A DNA stretch of 64,000 bases from Berberis thunbergii (GCA_003290165.1 QNQO01000684.1:248001-312000); one strand, 5' to 3'; counted from the stretch's first letter, positions 10,320-22,353 are shown. Made by a program: numbers and translations. The notes: generated by a model from the sequence alone, not told the origin.

Positions 10320-10580
10320 CTTGGGTGATGTGTCATGCGTAGTATTTGTATATCCAATCTCGTACCACACTCAGGCTTGTCAACCATCCCCCTTAGGGAC
10401 CAAGGCTTTGATACGATCCGATCCACAAAATACTATATTGTCCACTTTAGGTTCAAAGCCCGCCCGACATTAAAATGTGTAGTACTTTGTAGATTCAATC
10501 TCGTACGTATATAGCACATCACCATCCCGCATCTAGGCGATGTGAAATTATGATCTCTCCTTTGTAACTTGTCAATTCTC
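10320..10580 (-). mobile_element. TRIM-family LTR fragment (minus orientation)
   Basis: The minus strand has, in order, a cacatcgcctag/gtgatgtgctatata block, a gtggacaatatag block, gtggatcggatcgtatcaaagcc (a decayed LTR-end/primer-binding-site junction) and ctaagggggatggttgaca (a polypurine tract). The same order occurs in the TRIM at 37893-38467. This copy is incomplete and diverged. Confidence 0.6.
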
Positions 10581-11209
10581 TTGGGATTTATGGGCTCCTT
10601 CTCCCTCAAATCCGCTCACACAAGGGTATCACAACCACGAAGAGCGATGGATAGATCATCTAACAAGGAGCTAGATTTAGGAGTAGTACCCACGCAAATA
10701 AATACAACCCTTGCTAGAGATGTCTAATGTCTTTGATTGTTTGTTGATTGTCATGAACACTTTTGTAGAACTTTGAAACTACTAGTCAGCTGTAGAGTGG
10801 CACCAGGAGTTAGCAGAAGTGTCAATCTTCTCATTGTCTCATGTGCGATAATGATGGTACAATCAAAATCCATAGAGCTTTGAAGAACGATATGTTTCAT
10901 GATGATGGCCCATGGATCTAATAAAGCATTGTAAGTGAACTCATCTTTCGAAGAAGTCTTAATTTGAAGTTGATTTAATGTGTGTTTTTATGACCAAATC
11001 AAAAATAAAAATTTTCAGATTTATTACCCATCCATTTCTACTAGAAATTCACAAGTACCCTACAAGGTGGTGGCAAGGCGACTTCTCCATTTCAACCGCT
11101 AAAGAAATATTTGATATATGTTTATCGAATAACATCAGTCATTTTCAAACAATTTGGAAGAAAGTTTAGTAGCTTTGAAATTTTCCTACATGCAACATGT
11201 TAGTTGGAA

Positions 11210-11511
11210 GCGTATGGTTGCATGGAATCTTATTTCATGAGAATCCATAAGAGATTACCTACATTTAAGTTAAATTGAGGGTAACAACAATCATTCACTA
11301 CTAGATTTTCATTTTCATCGTTGATCACAAAATTTAGTGGTGGATGACGATTAACTAAATTGATGTAAGACTCACCATCCACCACTAGACTCACATTCCC
11401 ACCATTGATCATAAAATCAAGTGGTAAAAATGAGTGTTGCCTCGATTTAACTTAAATGATGATGGTCCCTTACAAATTCTCATAGAATAAGATTCCGTGC
11501 AACTAATACAC
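11210..11511. mobile_element. MITE with ~65-bp terminal inverted repeats (Tourist-like, diverged)
   Basis: The left end (gtatggttgcatggaatctt, 11213 on) and the reverse complement of the right end (gtattagttgcacggaatct) match over about 65 bp. The interior repeats caccattgatca-type motifs in both orientations. It belongs to the same family as the element at 14008-14323 but is older. It lies about 200 bp 3' of the intact lectin gene. Confidence 0.75.
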
Positions 11512-11718
11512 TTTGTGATAGTAGCTGTATTGTCAATACATTTATAGTAGCTGTATAGTGAGGAAACTATCCATACAAAAAACAAATTCAAATCCTTCTA
11601 CCTGCAAGAATGCGAGGATGGATACAAGACATCTTTATGAATCAAAACTAAAACATAAAAGAGTACATCATACAAGCTATATATCATCCGTAAAATATTC
11701 AAACACCCCTTGTTGGCC

Positions 11719-12144
11719 TCAACCCATGCGGCTCATAGTTCTAGTACCTTGAACAGTGTTTGTTGCCCAAAGAGCACCACCATAGATAACAACATTTCCA
11801 TCACTTTGAACAATCAAACGGTAATCGTTAGGCCCACGTGCTGTGTCACTGTTCCACACAACATCGCTCCCTGATAAGATCACAAGGTTCCCATTGTTCT
11901 GCAGTGTAGCCCTGCATGAGGTGCCCCTGCCATTGGTTGCCGAGTTCCAAAGGACTTGGTTCCCATTCATGTACAACACAAGGTTACAATCAGATTGCAT
12001 TATAAACCTATATGGTCCATTTTCAATGAATTCCCCGCCATTAAGCACCTCATTGCTGAAGAGCATTTCCTCTGCAATTGCAGAGTTAGCAAGCATGAAG
12101 ATTAAGATCGAAACAGCAGACACTGTGCTAAACTTTTGTGCCAT
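11719..12144 (-). CDS. GNA-type mannose-binding lectin (B-lectin domain), secreted
   Basis: Intact 141-codon ORF. I chose the start at MAQKF because it gives a standard signal peptide (MAQKFSTVSAVSILIFMLAN, cut near SAIA|EE); an in-frame ATG five codons upstream is possible. The mature ~115 residues form a single bulb-type (GNA-related) lectin domain. The mannose-pocket motif Q-x-D-x-N-x-V-x-Y is intact twice (QSDCNLVLY and QSDGNVVIY). The middle pocket is degenerate (QNNGNLVIL). Two cysteines (in SDCN and TSCRA) can form the conserved disulphide. Family members bind mannose or high-mannose glycans in the apoplast or vacuole and are usually linked to defence or storage. There is no intron, as is usual. 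A second, broken copy lies at 16165-16591. Confidence 0.9.
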   Translation of the reverse strand: MAQKFSTVSAVSILIFMLANSAIAEEMLFSNEVLNGGEFIENGPYRFIMQSDCNLVLYMNGNQVLWNSATNGRGTSCRATLQNNGNLVILSGSDVVWNSDTARGPNDYRLIVQSDGNVVIYGGALWATNTVQGTRTMSRMG

Positions 12145-12242
12145 GATCATATATATCACTAGTAATTGATGAATGAACTAAGATGAGGAGCAGGAGATGA
12201 ATGAGTTTCAGATGATGTATGTAAATCGAGAGTGGGGTGCTT

Positions 12243-12250
12243 CTTATAGA
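12243..12250 (-). promoter_or_regulatory. Putative TATA box of the lectin gene
   Basis: The minus strand reads CTATAAGA about 100 bp upstream of the lectin start. The same ttcttataga string occurs at the same place before the pseudogene copy (~16684), and the surrounding gtgaaac context is also shared. Confidence 0.4.
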
Positions 12251-12259
12251 TGAGTTTCA

Positions 12260-14007
12260 CTGAAGTTGTGCATAGTTTGAAAACTTTGAATTTTTCATTC
12301 AAACTGAAAGAGTCTTTAAGTTTTTGCTTAACCAAATGGGTATAAGATGGAAAAGTCTTTGCCCTACGTTGACTCAGCTAGCCCATGGGGTGCTGGATGG
12401 CTGGGTATAAGTTGGGAAGGTTTATTGACTCAGCTAGCCATAGGGTTATTGCTTATCCAAATGGGTATATTTTCAGAACCGCGTCTTGACAAAGTAATCC
12501 CGTGTAAGATACCTCATTGCAAAAACAATTAAAAAATCTCAATTAAATGTAATAAAACGTCTTAAGGTTATTCGTTTCAGAAGAATGTGAACAAATTACA
12601 AGTACATGAAAAAACAATGAAAAACTCCTTCTAGGTACTAGTTGGGAAGGGTTATATGAAAAGTGTCACTTGTAACTTTTTCATTGATTGGATCTTTCTT
12701 TAATATTGTTTACGAATATATTACCTCTAATATAAAGGGAGAGTTACCTCCCTTTATAACTGCATGTAGTTTCTGCAGTTGCCTGCGTTCCATCTTAGAT
12801 CAGGAGGTGTTAATGTAGTTCTCTTATTACAGAGAGGGCAATCCTTACCCCATACAACTGGAGGATTATATACATCGTCTGTCATTTTACCATGTTTTGA
12901 CCATTTCCGTGTTCTGCTTAACCTCCCCCATTGTGCTAAACAATCTGCAACACTAATTTCTCCTCAATGAATGAATGACTTTCACAAGCCTTGACAAATG
13001 AGGCATGATTCCTTTCATTGGCAAGGGAACCCGACCAGAAAGGCACGGTTCCAAATGAAGGTAACTAAGAGGTAGAAGCATAATTGTCTGTGTGGCCTCT
13101 TAGAATCGGCACCTAGCTTTTGATCAGAATTAAACTTACGAGCATATGGCATGAAGTATGAAAACTGAACATTTGTACTATCAATGGAATCTGCTTTGGC
13201 ATGCTTGATATATGACAGTAGTCTTGAAGTTGCTACAGCATTGGATTTAAAACTTCAGTTTGAAACTTCAATGGTCGATGAGTGGAATTGCATGATACTA
13301 GTGGAGCTGAGGGTGGCCATCAGTCTCTGATTCAATGTCTATACATAATGTCTGTGAGTAGTGAGAAAGTAGTGGAAGGAGGTGATTTTGGCATGACATG
13401 AATAATGGAGCAGTTGTTATCAACAAAGTGGCTTAGCAGCTCAACCAAGTAGGGGAATTATGTTGTTGCTTCATATTCAAAACCATGCTGCATTAGCAGT
13501 TCACAGAGAAATTCAGGTAACTAATTGAACTCCTTAAAACAGGAGGTAGAGTAAAGAAGTAAAATCCAACCAGGTTGAATTTTTGGTGACCTTCTTGTAA
13601 TAGTATGCCAACAATAGATGGGTAAATTCTGAATATTAAGTACATGTTCTTGCTTCTCTCTTCTGATTCTGACCTGAGCCTGCAAATAAAGGTGGCTGAA
13701 AAAATAAGAAAACCTCCCTGAATAACTTAGCAAATTCTTACAACCATTAAGCAAATGTATAAACGTAACTCTCGTTAACATCTAATTAGGACCAAGCTTG
13801 TAGCAATAGAACAAAAGTAGAAGGGTTATCAAACAACAGTACAAGGCCTTATAACAGTAGCTAAAATTAGTACAAAGAAATTGTAATGAAATTCAACATA
13901 AAAGATATCTGAAAACAAAAGCTATATTGACTCACCTGGGAAAGAAAGTCTTGTACATTGCATCAGCTGTACGAGTGGCAGCAGTATCAACTTATATAAA
14001 CATCTAA
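12260..14007. other. Lectin upstream region and duplicated spacer; no gene seen
   Basis: About 1.75 kb with no supported ORF. It is largely made of segments repeated elsewhere between 14.8 and 18.8 kb (see the duplication entry). The part at 13520-14000 is not obviously duplicated. Confidence 0.5.
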
Positions 14008-14323
14008 GGGTGTGTTTGGTTGCATGGAATCCGATGCCATGGGAATCCATAAGGGGACCCCTACATTTTAGGCTAAATTGATGTATCACTCCACATCCAC
14101 CATTTGGTTTTGTGATCAATGGTGGGAATGGAAACCATGAACATGGGAATCACATGCCTTGGGGGATCAAGTAGTGGGATTCCCATGTTTATGGGACTTC
14201 CATTCATACCATTGATCACAAAATCAAATGGTAGATGTGGAGTGATATATCAATTTATCCTAAAATGTAGAGGTCCCCTCATGGATTCCCATGGCATAGG
14301 ATTCCATGCAACCAAACACACCC
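14008..14323. mobile_element. Tourist-like MITE (PIF/Harbinger type), 316 bp, TAA target duplication
   Basis: The left end gggtgtgtttggttgcatgg and the right end (ccatgcaaccaaacacaccc) are exact inverted repeats over 20 bp and match well for ~100 bp. The element is flanked on both sides by TAA (14005-14007 and 14324-14326), the target duplication typical of PIF/Harbinger MITEs. Internal ORFs come from the palindromic structure and are not genes. Confidence 0.9.
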
Positions 14324-14326
14324 TAA

Positions 14327-16164
14327 GATGTGGGAAATCTTGTGCCAATCTTCACCTTTGTTCCTCACACATTGTTTGTGTTAGATCAGTATGACTGGAG
14401 TAGATTTAAGAATGGTGAGGTACTTCAACCAATCTTACAAAATTTTCAGATCCTTGCAATCCAAAATCTTTAAATGTTTAAGCATGGGAAGTTGTGTTAT
14501 CCCCTCTGGCAAAGTTCTCAACTGAAGTGACCGAGACATGAATAGGTTTCAAGGGAAATTAGGTGCCCAAAATCCTCCTTTGCCCACTCCAGCAACTCGA
14601 TCTGAACAATCCGAAATATATGCACGGTAGATAAATATGAAAAAAGGATGTGGTCTAAGTAGTTAAATATGCGCCATTACTCACCTAGAAATTTTAAAGT
14701 AAGTTGATATATAATTTGTGGGGACAGTCTGTTGGCCATTGTAGTGACAACTCTTACGAAATAGAACTCATGCTAGAAATACTATAACGTAGTTGTATGT
14801 TATGGTGGTTTTCATTGTTTGTTGATTGTCATGAACACTCAACTGTAGACTAGTACCAGGATTTAGCAGCAGTGTCAATCTTCTCATTCTCTCATGTGCA
14901 ATAATGGTGAAACTATCAAGATCCATGGAGCTTTGAAGAACTATTTGTTTGATGATGCTGACCCATAGGATTCATTGACGAACAAACAGTACAAGCAAAG
15001 CATCAAAAGTGAACACTTCTTTCGAGAAACAACTTAATTAGATGATTAATGTGTCTGTCTGTTTGTTTTTATTTTTATTTTTATTTTTATTTTTTTCATT
15101 TTTTCTGGTTTTCTACTAAGACCAAGTCCAAAAGCGAAAATTGATATATGTTTCTGAAATTGGGTCCCTATGTTTATCACAAAACGTGTGTCCTTTTCAG
15201 AAAATATATATATATATCCAAAGAAAATTTGATGCAAACAACCAGTAGATATAAAATATTCACATGCACAATGTGCGCCAAACACATACCTATAATCAAA
15301 TGATTATGTGATAAATAGTTGCTACAGAATGAAGATTACCCATTAAAAAAAAGATAATTTCAAATCATAATTAAATGAAAAGGCAATGAAAAACTCCTCC
15401 TAGGTACAAGTTGGGAAGGTTTATGTGAAAGTGTTACTTGCAACTTTTTCATTGACTTGATCTTTCTTTACAATTGTTTATTACCCATTTCCTTGTTATC
15501 TTAACCTCCACCATTATGCTAAACAATCTGCAACCCAAATCTTTCCTCAATGAATGAGAGACTTTCACAAGCCTTAACGAATGAGACACAATAACTTTGA
15601 TTGGCAAAGGAAACCCGACCTGAATGACATGGTTCCAAATGAAAGTAATTAATTAAGAGGTAGAAGCATAATCGTCTGTGTGGCTTCATAGACTGGGCAC
15701 CTAGCTTTGATTAGAATTGAACTTGCGAGCATATGGCATGAGGTACAAAAACTTAGTATTTGTACTATCAATGGAATCTGCTTTGGCCTGCTTGATATAT
15801 GAAAGTGGCCTTGAAGTTGCTACGGCATTGGATTTGAAAATTCAATGGTTGATGAGTGGAACTGCATGATTCTGGTGGAACTGAGGGTGGCCATCAGTCT
15901 CTGGATTCAAACAAGCAGAAGGATGAAATATTCACATGCACTAAACACATACGTATTATCAACACATCTTGTGATAGTTGCTATAGAATTAAGAAATTAT
16001 CCCAGGAAAAAAAAGAAAAAAATCAAATCCTTCTTCCACCATGAATGCTAGGATACAAGTACATCTTTATGAATCAAAACTAAAGCTTAGAAGAGTATAC
16101 AATTATACAACGAAACCATAAAAGCAATATCATCTGTAAAATCTTCAAACACCCCTTGCTGCCC
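14327..16164. other. Duplicated spacer between lectin copies; no gene seen
   Basis: Contains a copy of 10735-10980 (at 14810-15050), a (TTTTTA)n-like low-complexity tract at about 15064-15100, and a copy of 12600-13320 (at 15380-15930). A short piece recurs inside this stretch (15255-15320 and 15926-15985, around attcacatgcac). No supported coding region. Confidence 0.5.
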
Positions 16165-16591
16165 TCAACCCATGCGGTTCATTGTTCTAGTACCTTGAAC
16201 AGTGTTTGTTGCCCAAAGAGCACCACCATAGATCACAACATTTCCATCACTTTGAACAATCAAACGATAATCGTTAGGTCCACGTGCTGTGTCACTGTTC
16301 CACACAACATCGCTCCCTGATAAGATCACAAGGTTTCCCATTGTTCTGCAATGTAGCCCGACATGAAGTGCCCCTGCCATTGGTTGCAGAGTTCCAAAGG
16401 ACTCGGTTCCCATTCATGTATAATACAAGGTTACAATCTGTTTGCATTATAAACCTATATGGTCCATTTTCAATGAATTCCCCGCCGTTAAGTACCTCAT
16501 TGTTGAAGAGCATTTCCTCTGCAATTACAGAGTTAGCAAGCATGAAGATTAAGATCGAAACAGTCGATACTATACTAAACTTTTGTGCCAT
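16165..16591 (-). pseudogene. GNA-type lectin copy broken by a 1-nt insertion
   Basis: Close paralogue of the lectin at 11719-12144, with the same signal peptide (MAQKFSIVSTVSILIFMLAN), the same two intact carbohydrate motifs and the same C-terminus (NRMG-stop). At 16334-16336 there is a TTT where the intact gene has TT. This shifts the frame in the middle of the domain (after LQNNG), and the usual C-terminal half is found only in another frame. The rest is well conserved, so the break is recent or is an assembly error at a short homopolymer. If real, translation would end within ~30 codons of the shift and the third pocket would be lost. Confidence 0.88.
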
Positions 16592-17171
16592 GATCATATC
16601 ACTAGCTATTAATGAATGAACTAAGATGAGGAGCAGGAGATGAATGAGTTGTAGATGATGTATAGAAAGCGAGAATGGGGTGCTTCTTATAGATACGTTT
16701 CACTGAAGTTGTGAATGGTTTGAAAAATCTGAGTTTTTTACTCTTTCATTAAATTGAAAGAGTCTTCAAGTCTTTGCTTAACCAAATGGGTACAAGATGG
16801 AAAAGTCTTTGCCCTACGCTTTTGACTCAGCTAGCCATGGGGTGCTGGAGGCTGGGTACAAGTTGGGAAGGGTTATATGAAAAGTTTTACTTGTAACTTT
16901 TTAATTGATCGACTTGATCTTTCTTTACATTGTTTTATGAATATATTACCTGAGAGTTACATTTTTGTTTACTGCATGTTGTTTCTGTAGTCATGTTCCC
17001 ATTTTAGGACCATGATGCATATTTCTCTTGTTTTGGGGTTGGGAAATCCTTAGCCCATACAAATGGAGCATTACGCTGTCATGTTGCAAAGGTTTGACCC
17101 ATTTCCTTGTTCTACTTAACCTGACCCATTTGGCTAAACAGTTGGAACACCATCTCTCCTCAATGAATGAG

Positions 17172-17319
17172 GAGCACTACTACAACACACCGGGGGTTAG
17201 CCTGGTGCTACCCCCCACCATCCATTTTGCCTCGAGATAGGTTCTACATTCATCTCAAGGCAAAATGGATGGTGTGGGGTTAGCATCAGGCTAACCCCCG
17301 GTGCACTAAAGAATTTTCG
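17172..17319. mobile_element. Fold-back MITE, 148 bp, with 9-bp target duplication (MULE-type)
   Basis: The arms caccgggggttagcc... (17188-17232) and ...ggctaacccccggtg (17258-17303) are inverted repeats of ~45 bp separated by a ~25-bp loop. The element is bounded by the direct repeat ATGAATGAG (17163-17171 and 17320-17328). The paralogous segment at ~12965 has the uninterrupted site, which confirms the insertion. A 9-bp duplication points to Mutator-type transposition. Confidence 0.85.
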
Positions 17320-17329
17320 ATGAATGAGA

Positions 17330-18840
17330 AACTTTCTTAAGCCTTGACAATTAATGAGAGACTTTCACAAGCCTTGACAAATGAGACGTAATTCCTTTCA
17401 TTGGCAAGGGAAACCCGACCTGAATAACATGTTCCCAAGGTAAGAGGTAGTAGCATAATTGTCTGCGTGGCTTCTTAGAATGGGAGCTTGGCTTTTGATC
17501 ATAATTGAATTCACGAGCATGTGGAATGAAGTATGAAAAATTAGCATTTGTACTATCTATCCTTTTTTAATCTGCTTTATATGAAAGTGGCCTTGAAGTT
17601 GCTTACCTCATTGGATTTGAAACTTGTTGTCAAATTAAAAGATAGGAACGAAGGTACCAATTGTTCTTGGGTTGAGTCACAGACTAGGTCGCTATCTTTA
17701 AGACGTTTCGCGGCTTTGCCCAAAAGTGTGCAAGCAGTCTAGTAGCCCCGCCGTCCCCAGGATAAAACAACCCAAAATTTTCTCTGTCTCGTTCAAACAA
17801 TTGCACTGTTGATGAACGAAATGTTATCCACCATTAATCTCTTATTTGCTCGGAATCACCAATACAAAGCATATAATTCAACAAAAGAAAAACTCTTCTT
17901 TAATTAAAATACCAAACGAAAAAAACTGATTGCAAACAAGAAAAAGTATTGTTTTCTCTGATTGCAAAATGCTTTGTTTTATTTTCTTGTGTTTTTAAAC
18001 TCTGAAATTGTATTGTCTTTATAGGGAGAAAACCGTACAGATGAAATACAAAATACAGGCTAGATACATTGACATAAATCACGTGGAGAACGCAATTCAA
18101 AACGTGGAAAATGTAGAGAAAAAATCCCGGCGCAACTCATGGCAAACGTGTGATTTAGGAAGACGTCCAAATACATGGACAAAATCCTGTCTAGATGCAA
18201 TGACATAACAATTGCGTGGAAAACGTGAGAGAATACTGTGGCGCAACGTATGGCAAACAGTCTCCCTTCTCCGATTCAAAAAATATTTTCGTTTAAATAA
18301 ATTTTCAGCAAAAAGAATGGGGTGCTCTCTAAATGACTCGACCCAACCCGACGGAGTCCAAACCCAAGTCCAAACAATCTCCTTATAAACTCTTCCACAA
18401 TGAGTTGTATAGAAGATGTGGGACTAAAATTAGAGAGAGATCCAGAGATCAAAACCAGGTACACACCCATTTTTTTATTTTTAAAAAGTCATATTTCCAA
18501 CAAAAGTTCAATGGTGGATTAATGGAGTTGCATGATTCTGGTGGAACTGAGGGCAATGGTCAACCAATGGAACTGCATGATTGTTGTGCAACTGAGGGTG
18601 GCCATTAATCTCTGGATTCAATGTCTTATATGTACACATTGTTTGTGAGTAGTGTGATAGTGGTGAAAGGAGGTGGTTTTGGAATGACATGAATAATGGA
18701 GCAGTTGTTGTCAACAAAGTGGTTTAGCAACTCAATCAAGTAGGGGAAGTATGTCATTGCTTCATATTCAAAACCATGCTGCATTCGCAGTTAACAGAGA
18801 AATTCAGGTAATTACTTGAACTCCTTGAAACAGGGCATAT
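17330..18840. other. Spacer between the lectin region and the NLR; no gene seen
   Basis: Includes further pieces of the duplicated lectin spacer (to ~17640 and at 18510-18830). 18030-18270 has two loose copies of a motif block around cgcaac..atggcaaac. No coding region is supported. Confidence 0.45.
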
Positions 18841-20209
18841 AAATCCTCATCAGAGTAAGACCAATATAGCTTTAACTGGGTGAGGTAATGTTTACTCCCC
18901 AAGTCGGCTGTTCTAGCGTTATCTGCATTTCTAACATTTTCAAGCCACTTATCTCTAATCTTCCTCTGAGCAAGTTCAGCCCTTTCAACTCATCAATACA
19001 AGAACATACACCGCTTTTGTTAGGATTTCCTACCATGAAACTGTTTAAGGTCCGGAGGCAAGTCAATTCCCCAACCCCAACTGGCAGTTTCCTCAGCTGG
19101 AAATAACTTATAATATCTAGGTCGGTTAGGCTCCTCATGTTTCTTACGTTTTCTGGCAATGCTTGAAGTATTCCACAACATTCTAGTATCAATGACTATA
19201 AATGTGTTCGGTTACAAACACTTCTAGTTAATGATGTTAAAAATGTGCAATATGAAATATCGAGGTGCCTAAGATTTTCCAAGCACCATATGGATGGTGT
19301 CAGTGTCGTAATTTTTTCATTATATCTCAAATCTAACCAACTCAAATTTCTTAAACCATGAATGGAATCAGGTAAGGATGTAATTTTTGTCAAACACAGA
19401 CCGAGATACCTCAAATGCTTCAACTTCACTGTGGAGCTTGGCAAAGTTTCAAGTTCTGTGTTGAAACTTAACTCCAACATCTGCAAGTTTATTAATTTGC
19501 AAATGGATCTGGGTAAGGATTTAAGCCTATTACCACAGAGGTCAAGGTATCTCAGATGTTTTAAATGTCATACTGAAGGTGGCAAAGTTTCCATTTTTAT
19601 ACTCCGCATATCTATTACTCTAAGAGTGTTTGAGAACACAAGCTCACAAACACCAGTTGTGTCAAGGAAAAAAAAGGTCCGTGAGGGCGACATGGATCTA
19701 AGAATGGCTGATGATTTCTGTGAGTCGAGAATCATAGTTAAGTGCCTAACTATTTTAGGAACATCTTGTATTTCATCAACTTTTGCAATTCGACAATCAG
19801 TAGCTGCAATAGAACATGCAAGATCAAACATCAACTTTTACATGTTCTCACATTTTTGTAATCGACTTCTTCAATATCTTGGAAGAAGGACCATCTTAGC
19901 AATTCATTGAAGATGTTATCCCCTATTTCTTCTAGCTCCATCCTTCCTTGGGGTTGAATAAAACCATTTGCTACCCACAAACAGATCAAGTTGGCTTTTT
20001 TTGATTATATGGCCTTTAGGAAAAATGGAGCAATAAGCAAAACATTGCTTGAAATGTGGGGTAAATGGTTATAACTCAATCTCAAGGCGGGTAAAATATC
20101 ATTGTCTCTAACATGTTTCCAGTGTTTCACCTCAGGTTTAAACCACAATAATCTTCCAAGAGATTTTGTTGCAAGAGGTAATCCTCTGCACCTTTTCACG
20201 ATTTCCTTG

Positions 20210-20475
20210 TATTACGATATTATTGTGACTAAAATAGGAGAGTTTATTGTGCATATCTTTTGAGAAATATTTTCCCTTAAGATAGTATTTGTATTTTAGG
20301 TAAATATATCTTTGTGATTAGGAGGATTTTCAGGAGATCATATCTTTGTGATTAGGAAGATTTTTTGGGAGATCAACCAAGCCTTGGAGAGCAAGGTTCA
20401 TGGCAATGTTTTGTACTATATATACTTCATTATTGTGAATGAGAAAAGCAAGAAAATTGGGTGGAGAATTTGTCA
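20210..20475 (+). repeat. 5' LTR of the gag-less copia element
   Basis: Runs from TATTACGATATTATT to GGAGAATTTGTCA. It starts with TA instead of the usual TG, and both LTRs share this. A TATA-like tactatatatacttc lies near 20415. Confidence 0.92.
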
Positions 20476-20487
20476 TGGTATCAGAGC
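20476..20487 (+). promoter_or_regulatory. Primer-binding site (tRNA-iMet)
   Basis: TGGTATCAGAGC directly abuts the 5' LTR and is complementary to the 3' end of plant initiator tRNA-Met. Confidence 0.9.
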
Positions 20488-20719
20488 GTAGGCAAACACA
20501 ATTTGTTTTTCTTCTTTTCTCTCAGTACTATAGCCTCCACGAGAGATCATTGCTGGCGAAGAGGGAGAAAAGAAAGGAGATGGTGACAAGAAAAACTCGC
20601 AGGGGCTGGCGGGTGCGACCAAAGCAGCGGTTCTTGCGGGTGTTTCAGCAACGCAACTGTAGCAACTTCTTGATCTTTTGAACTTGGCCAAAACAAAAGA
20701 TCGACTGTATGATAAGAAC

Positions 20720-22055
20720 ATTAGTTTTAGTTGGATTATCGACACAGGAGCGTCGAACCATGTGACGTGTGACTTATCTATTTTGAGAAATGTGAGAAAG
20801 GTGAAACACTGCCCGGTGGGATTGCCGGATGGAAACACGACAGAAGCAAACCACGAGGGGAGTGTCTTGTTGCCAGGAGGATTGAAGCTTGATAATGTGC
20901 TTTATGTCCCACAATTAACATGCAATTTAATTTCTGTGACTCAATTAATCGATGAATCAAATTGCGTTGTCCAATTCACTAATAATATTTGTGTTATACA
21001 GGATCAACCGATGAGGTAGGTGATTGGAGCAGATGAAAGATTGGATGGACTTTTTTTTCTTCATGGTTTTCCTCAAGTGAAGGTCTTGACAGTGGATGGT
21101 GATTCGTCGTTCGAGTTATGGCATCAACGAATGGGGCATCCGTCGGAGAAAATATTGAAGATGATACCAGCTGTGAGCCATTCTTGTAGGAAACATAATA
21201 AAGCTTGTGAGGTATGTCCGCGTGCAAAGCAACCTCGGTTTAGTTTTCCCATTAGTACGAATAAAGCTGGTAGGATTTTTGAACTTGTTCATTTGGATTT
21301 GTGGGGGCCTTACAAGGATCGTTCTTCTTGTGGGGCTACCTATTTTTTGACAATAGTAGATGAATTTTTAAGAGGAGTTTGGGTATATTTATTATGCAAT
21401 GGTTGAACGACAATTTGAACAAGTAATAAAACGTGTGATAAGTGACAATGGGACCGAGTTTAATTGTTTGCATGATTATTTTCAAAATAATGGAATTATT
21501 TTTTAGACTTCTTGTGTTGGGACTCCACAACAAAATGAGGGTTGAGAGAAAACACCAACATATTTTAAATGTGGCTAGAGCATTAAGATTTCAAGGAAAC
21601 TTACCAATCAAATTTTGGGGAGAATGTGTGTTGGCAACATGTCACTTGATTAATAGAACACCCTCTACTTTACTTAAGACTAAATCTCCATATGAACTGT
21701 TGTTTGGGAAAGTGCCTTCTTATGATGCTATTCGTGTATTTGGGTGTCTTTGCTTTGCTCATAATCAACAACACCACGGTGATAAATTTGCAAGTAGGAG
21801 CCGTAAATGTATCTTTGTTGGCTATCCATTTGGGAAGAAAGGTTGCAAATTGTATGATTTAGAAACACATGAGTACTTTGTATCGAGGGATTTGAAGTTC
21901 TTTGAGAACGAATTTCCTTTTGCGACAAACCAACCACGGACTGTGGTGACTCCTATGCTGGCAAATAATGAGGATGGGGCATGGAGTGAGGATGAGGGTG
22001 CCGATGAGTGTGATGTGTGTGTTGAGGGGGAAGGAGACCGCGTCCACCCTTGAGG
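20720..22055 (+). pseudogene. Copia protease and integrase region
   Basis: Protease motif SWIIDTGASNHVTC near 20730. GAG-pre-integrase near 21110 (ELWHQRMGHPSEKIL). Zinc-binding end of integrase (C-x2-C in KACEVCPRAK), catalytic segments VHLDLWGPY and DNGTEFN, and the conserved block INRTPSTLLKTKSPYELLF followed by FGCLCFAHN. An in-frame stop after QPMR (~21017), a frameshift near 21400 and stops near 21505 and 21545 disable it. Confidence 0.9.
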
Positions 22056-22353
22056 GGGAGTCGGGTGTTGCGGTGCAGCCTATGCAGCAGCCTGCACAGG
22101 AGGATGTGCGTGATGAGGGGCTAGAGAATACGGTGGGGGAGCAAGGTGTGCAAGTTGACGGTGAGCTAGGGCGAGGAAAACGAGCCAAAACTCCTTCAAC
22201 ACGGTATCGTGATTTTGTTACTCATATTATACAGAAAATAAGTCCATCTGAGAATTCATCTGCTCCTTCATCTTCCTCAGGTACGCTCTATCCTATAACA
22301 TATTTTGTGAATTGTGAACGTTTTTCTGTGAGACATAGGAATTTATTGCAGCA

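Larger units (their letters stand above)
10735..18835. repeat. Lectin-region segmental duplications, rearranged
   Basis: Several segments recur with moderate divergence. 10735-10980 recurs at 14810-15050. The lectin gene with its flanks (~11590-12480) recurs at ~16020-16880. A third segment (12600-13320, containing aaactcc..ctaggtac and cttgtaactttttcattgat) recurs at 15380-15930 and at 16860-17640. The piece at 13270-13510 recurs at 18510-18830. The order of the copies is not simple head-to-tail. This implies repeated unequal exchange, or duplication followed by deletion. A ~70-bp piece of the third segment also lies at 33421-33490. Confidence 0.7.

Noticed and set aside
14119..14394. 91-codon ORF over the MITE
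   Set aside because: The frame lies within the inverted repeats of a Tourist-like MITE and mirrors the minus-strand ORF on the other arm.
17172..17319. CACTA-type element, because of cactactacaac at its left end
   Set aside because: The right end lacks the matching terminus and the target duplication is 9 bp, not 3 bp.
19362..19910. 182-codon plus-strand ORF
   Set aside because: It is antisense to the LRR region of the NLR pseudogene, whose minus-strand translation has clear leucine-rich repeats.
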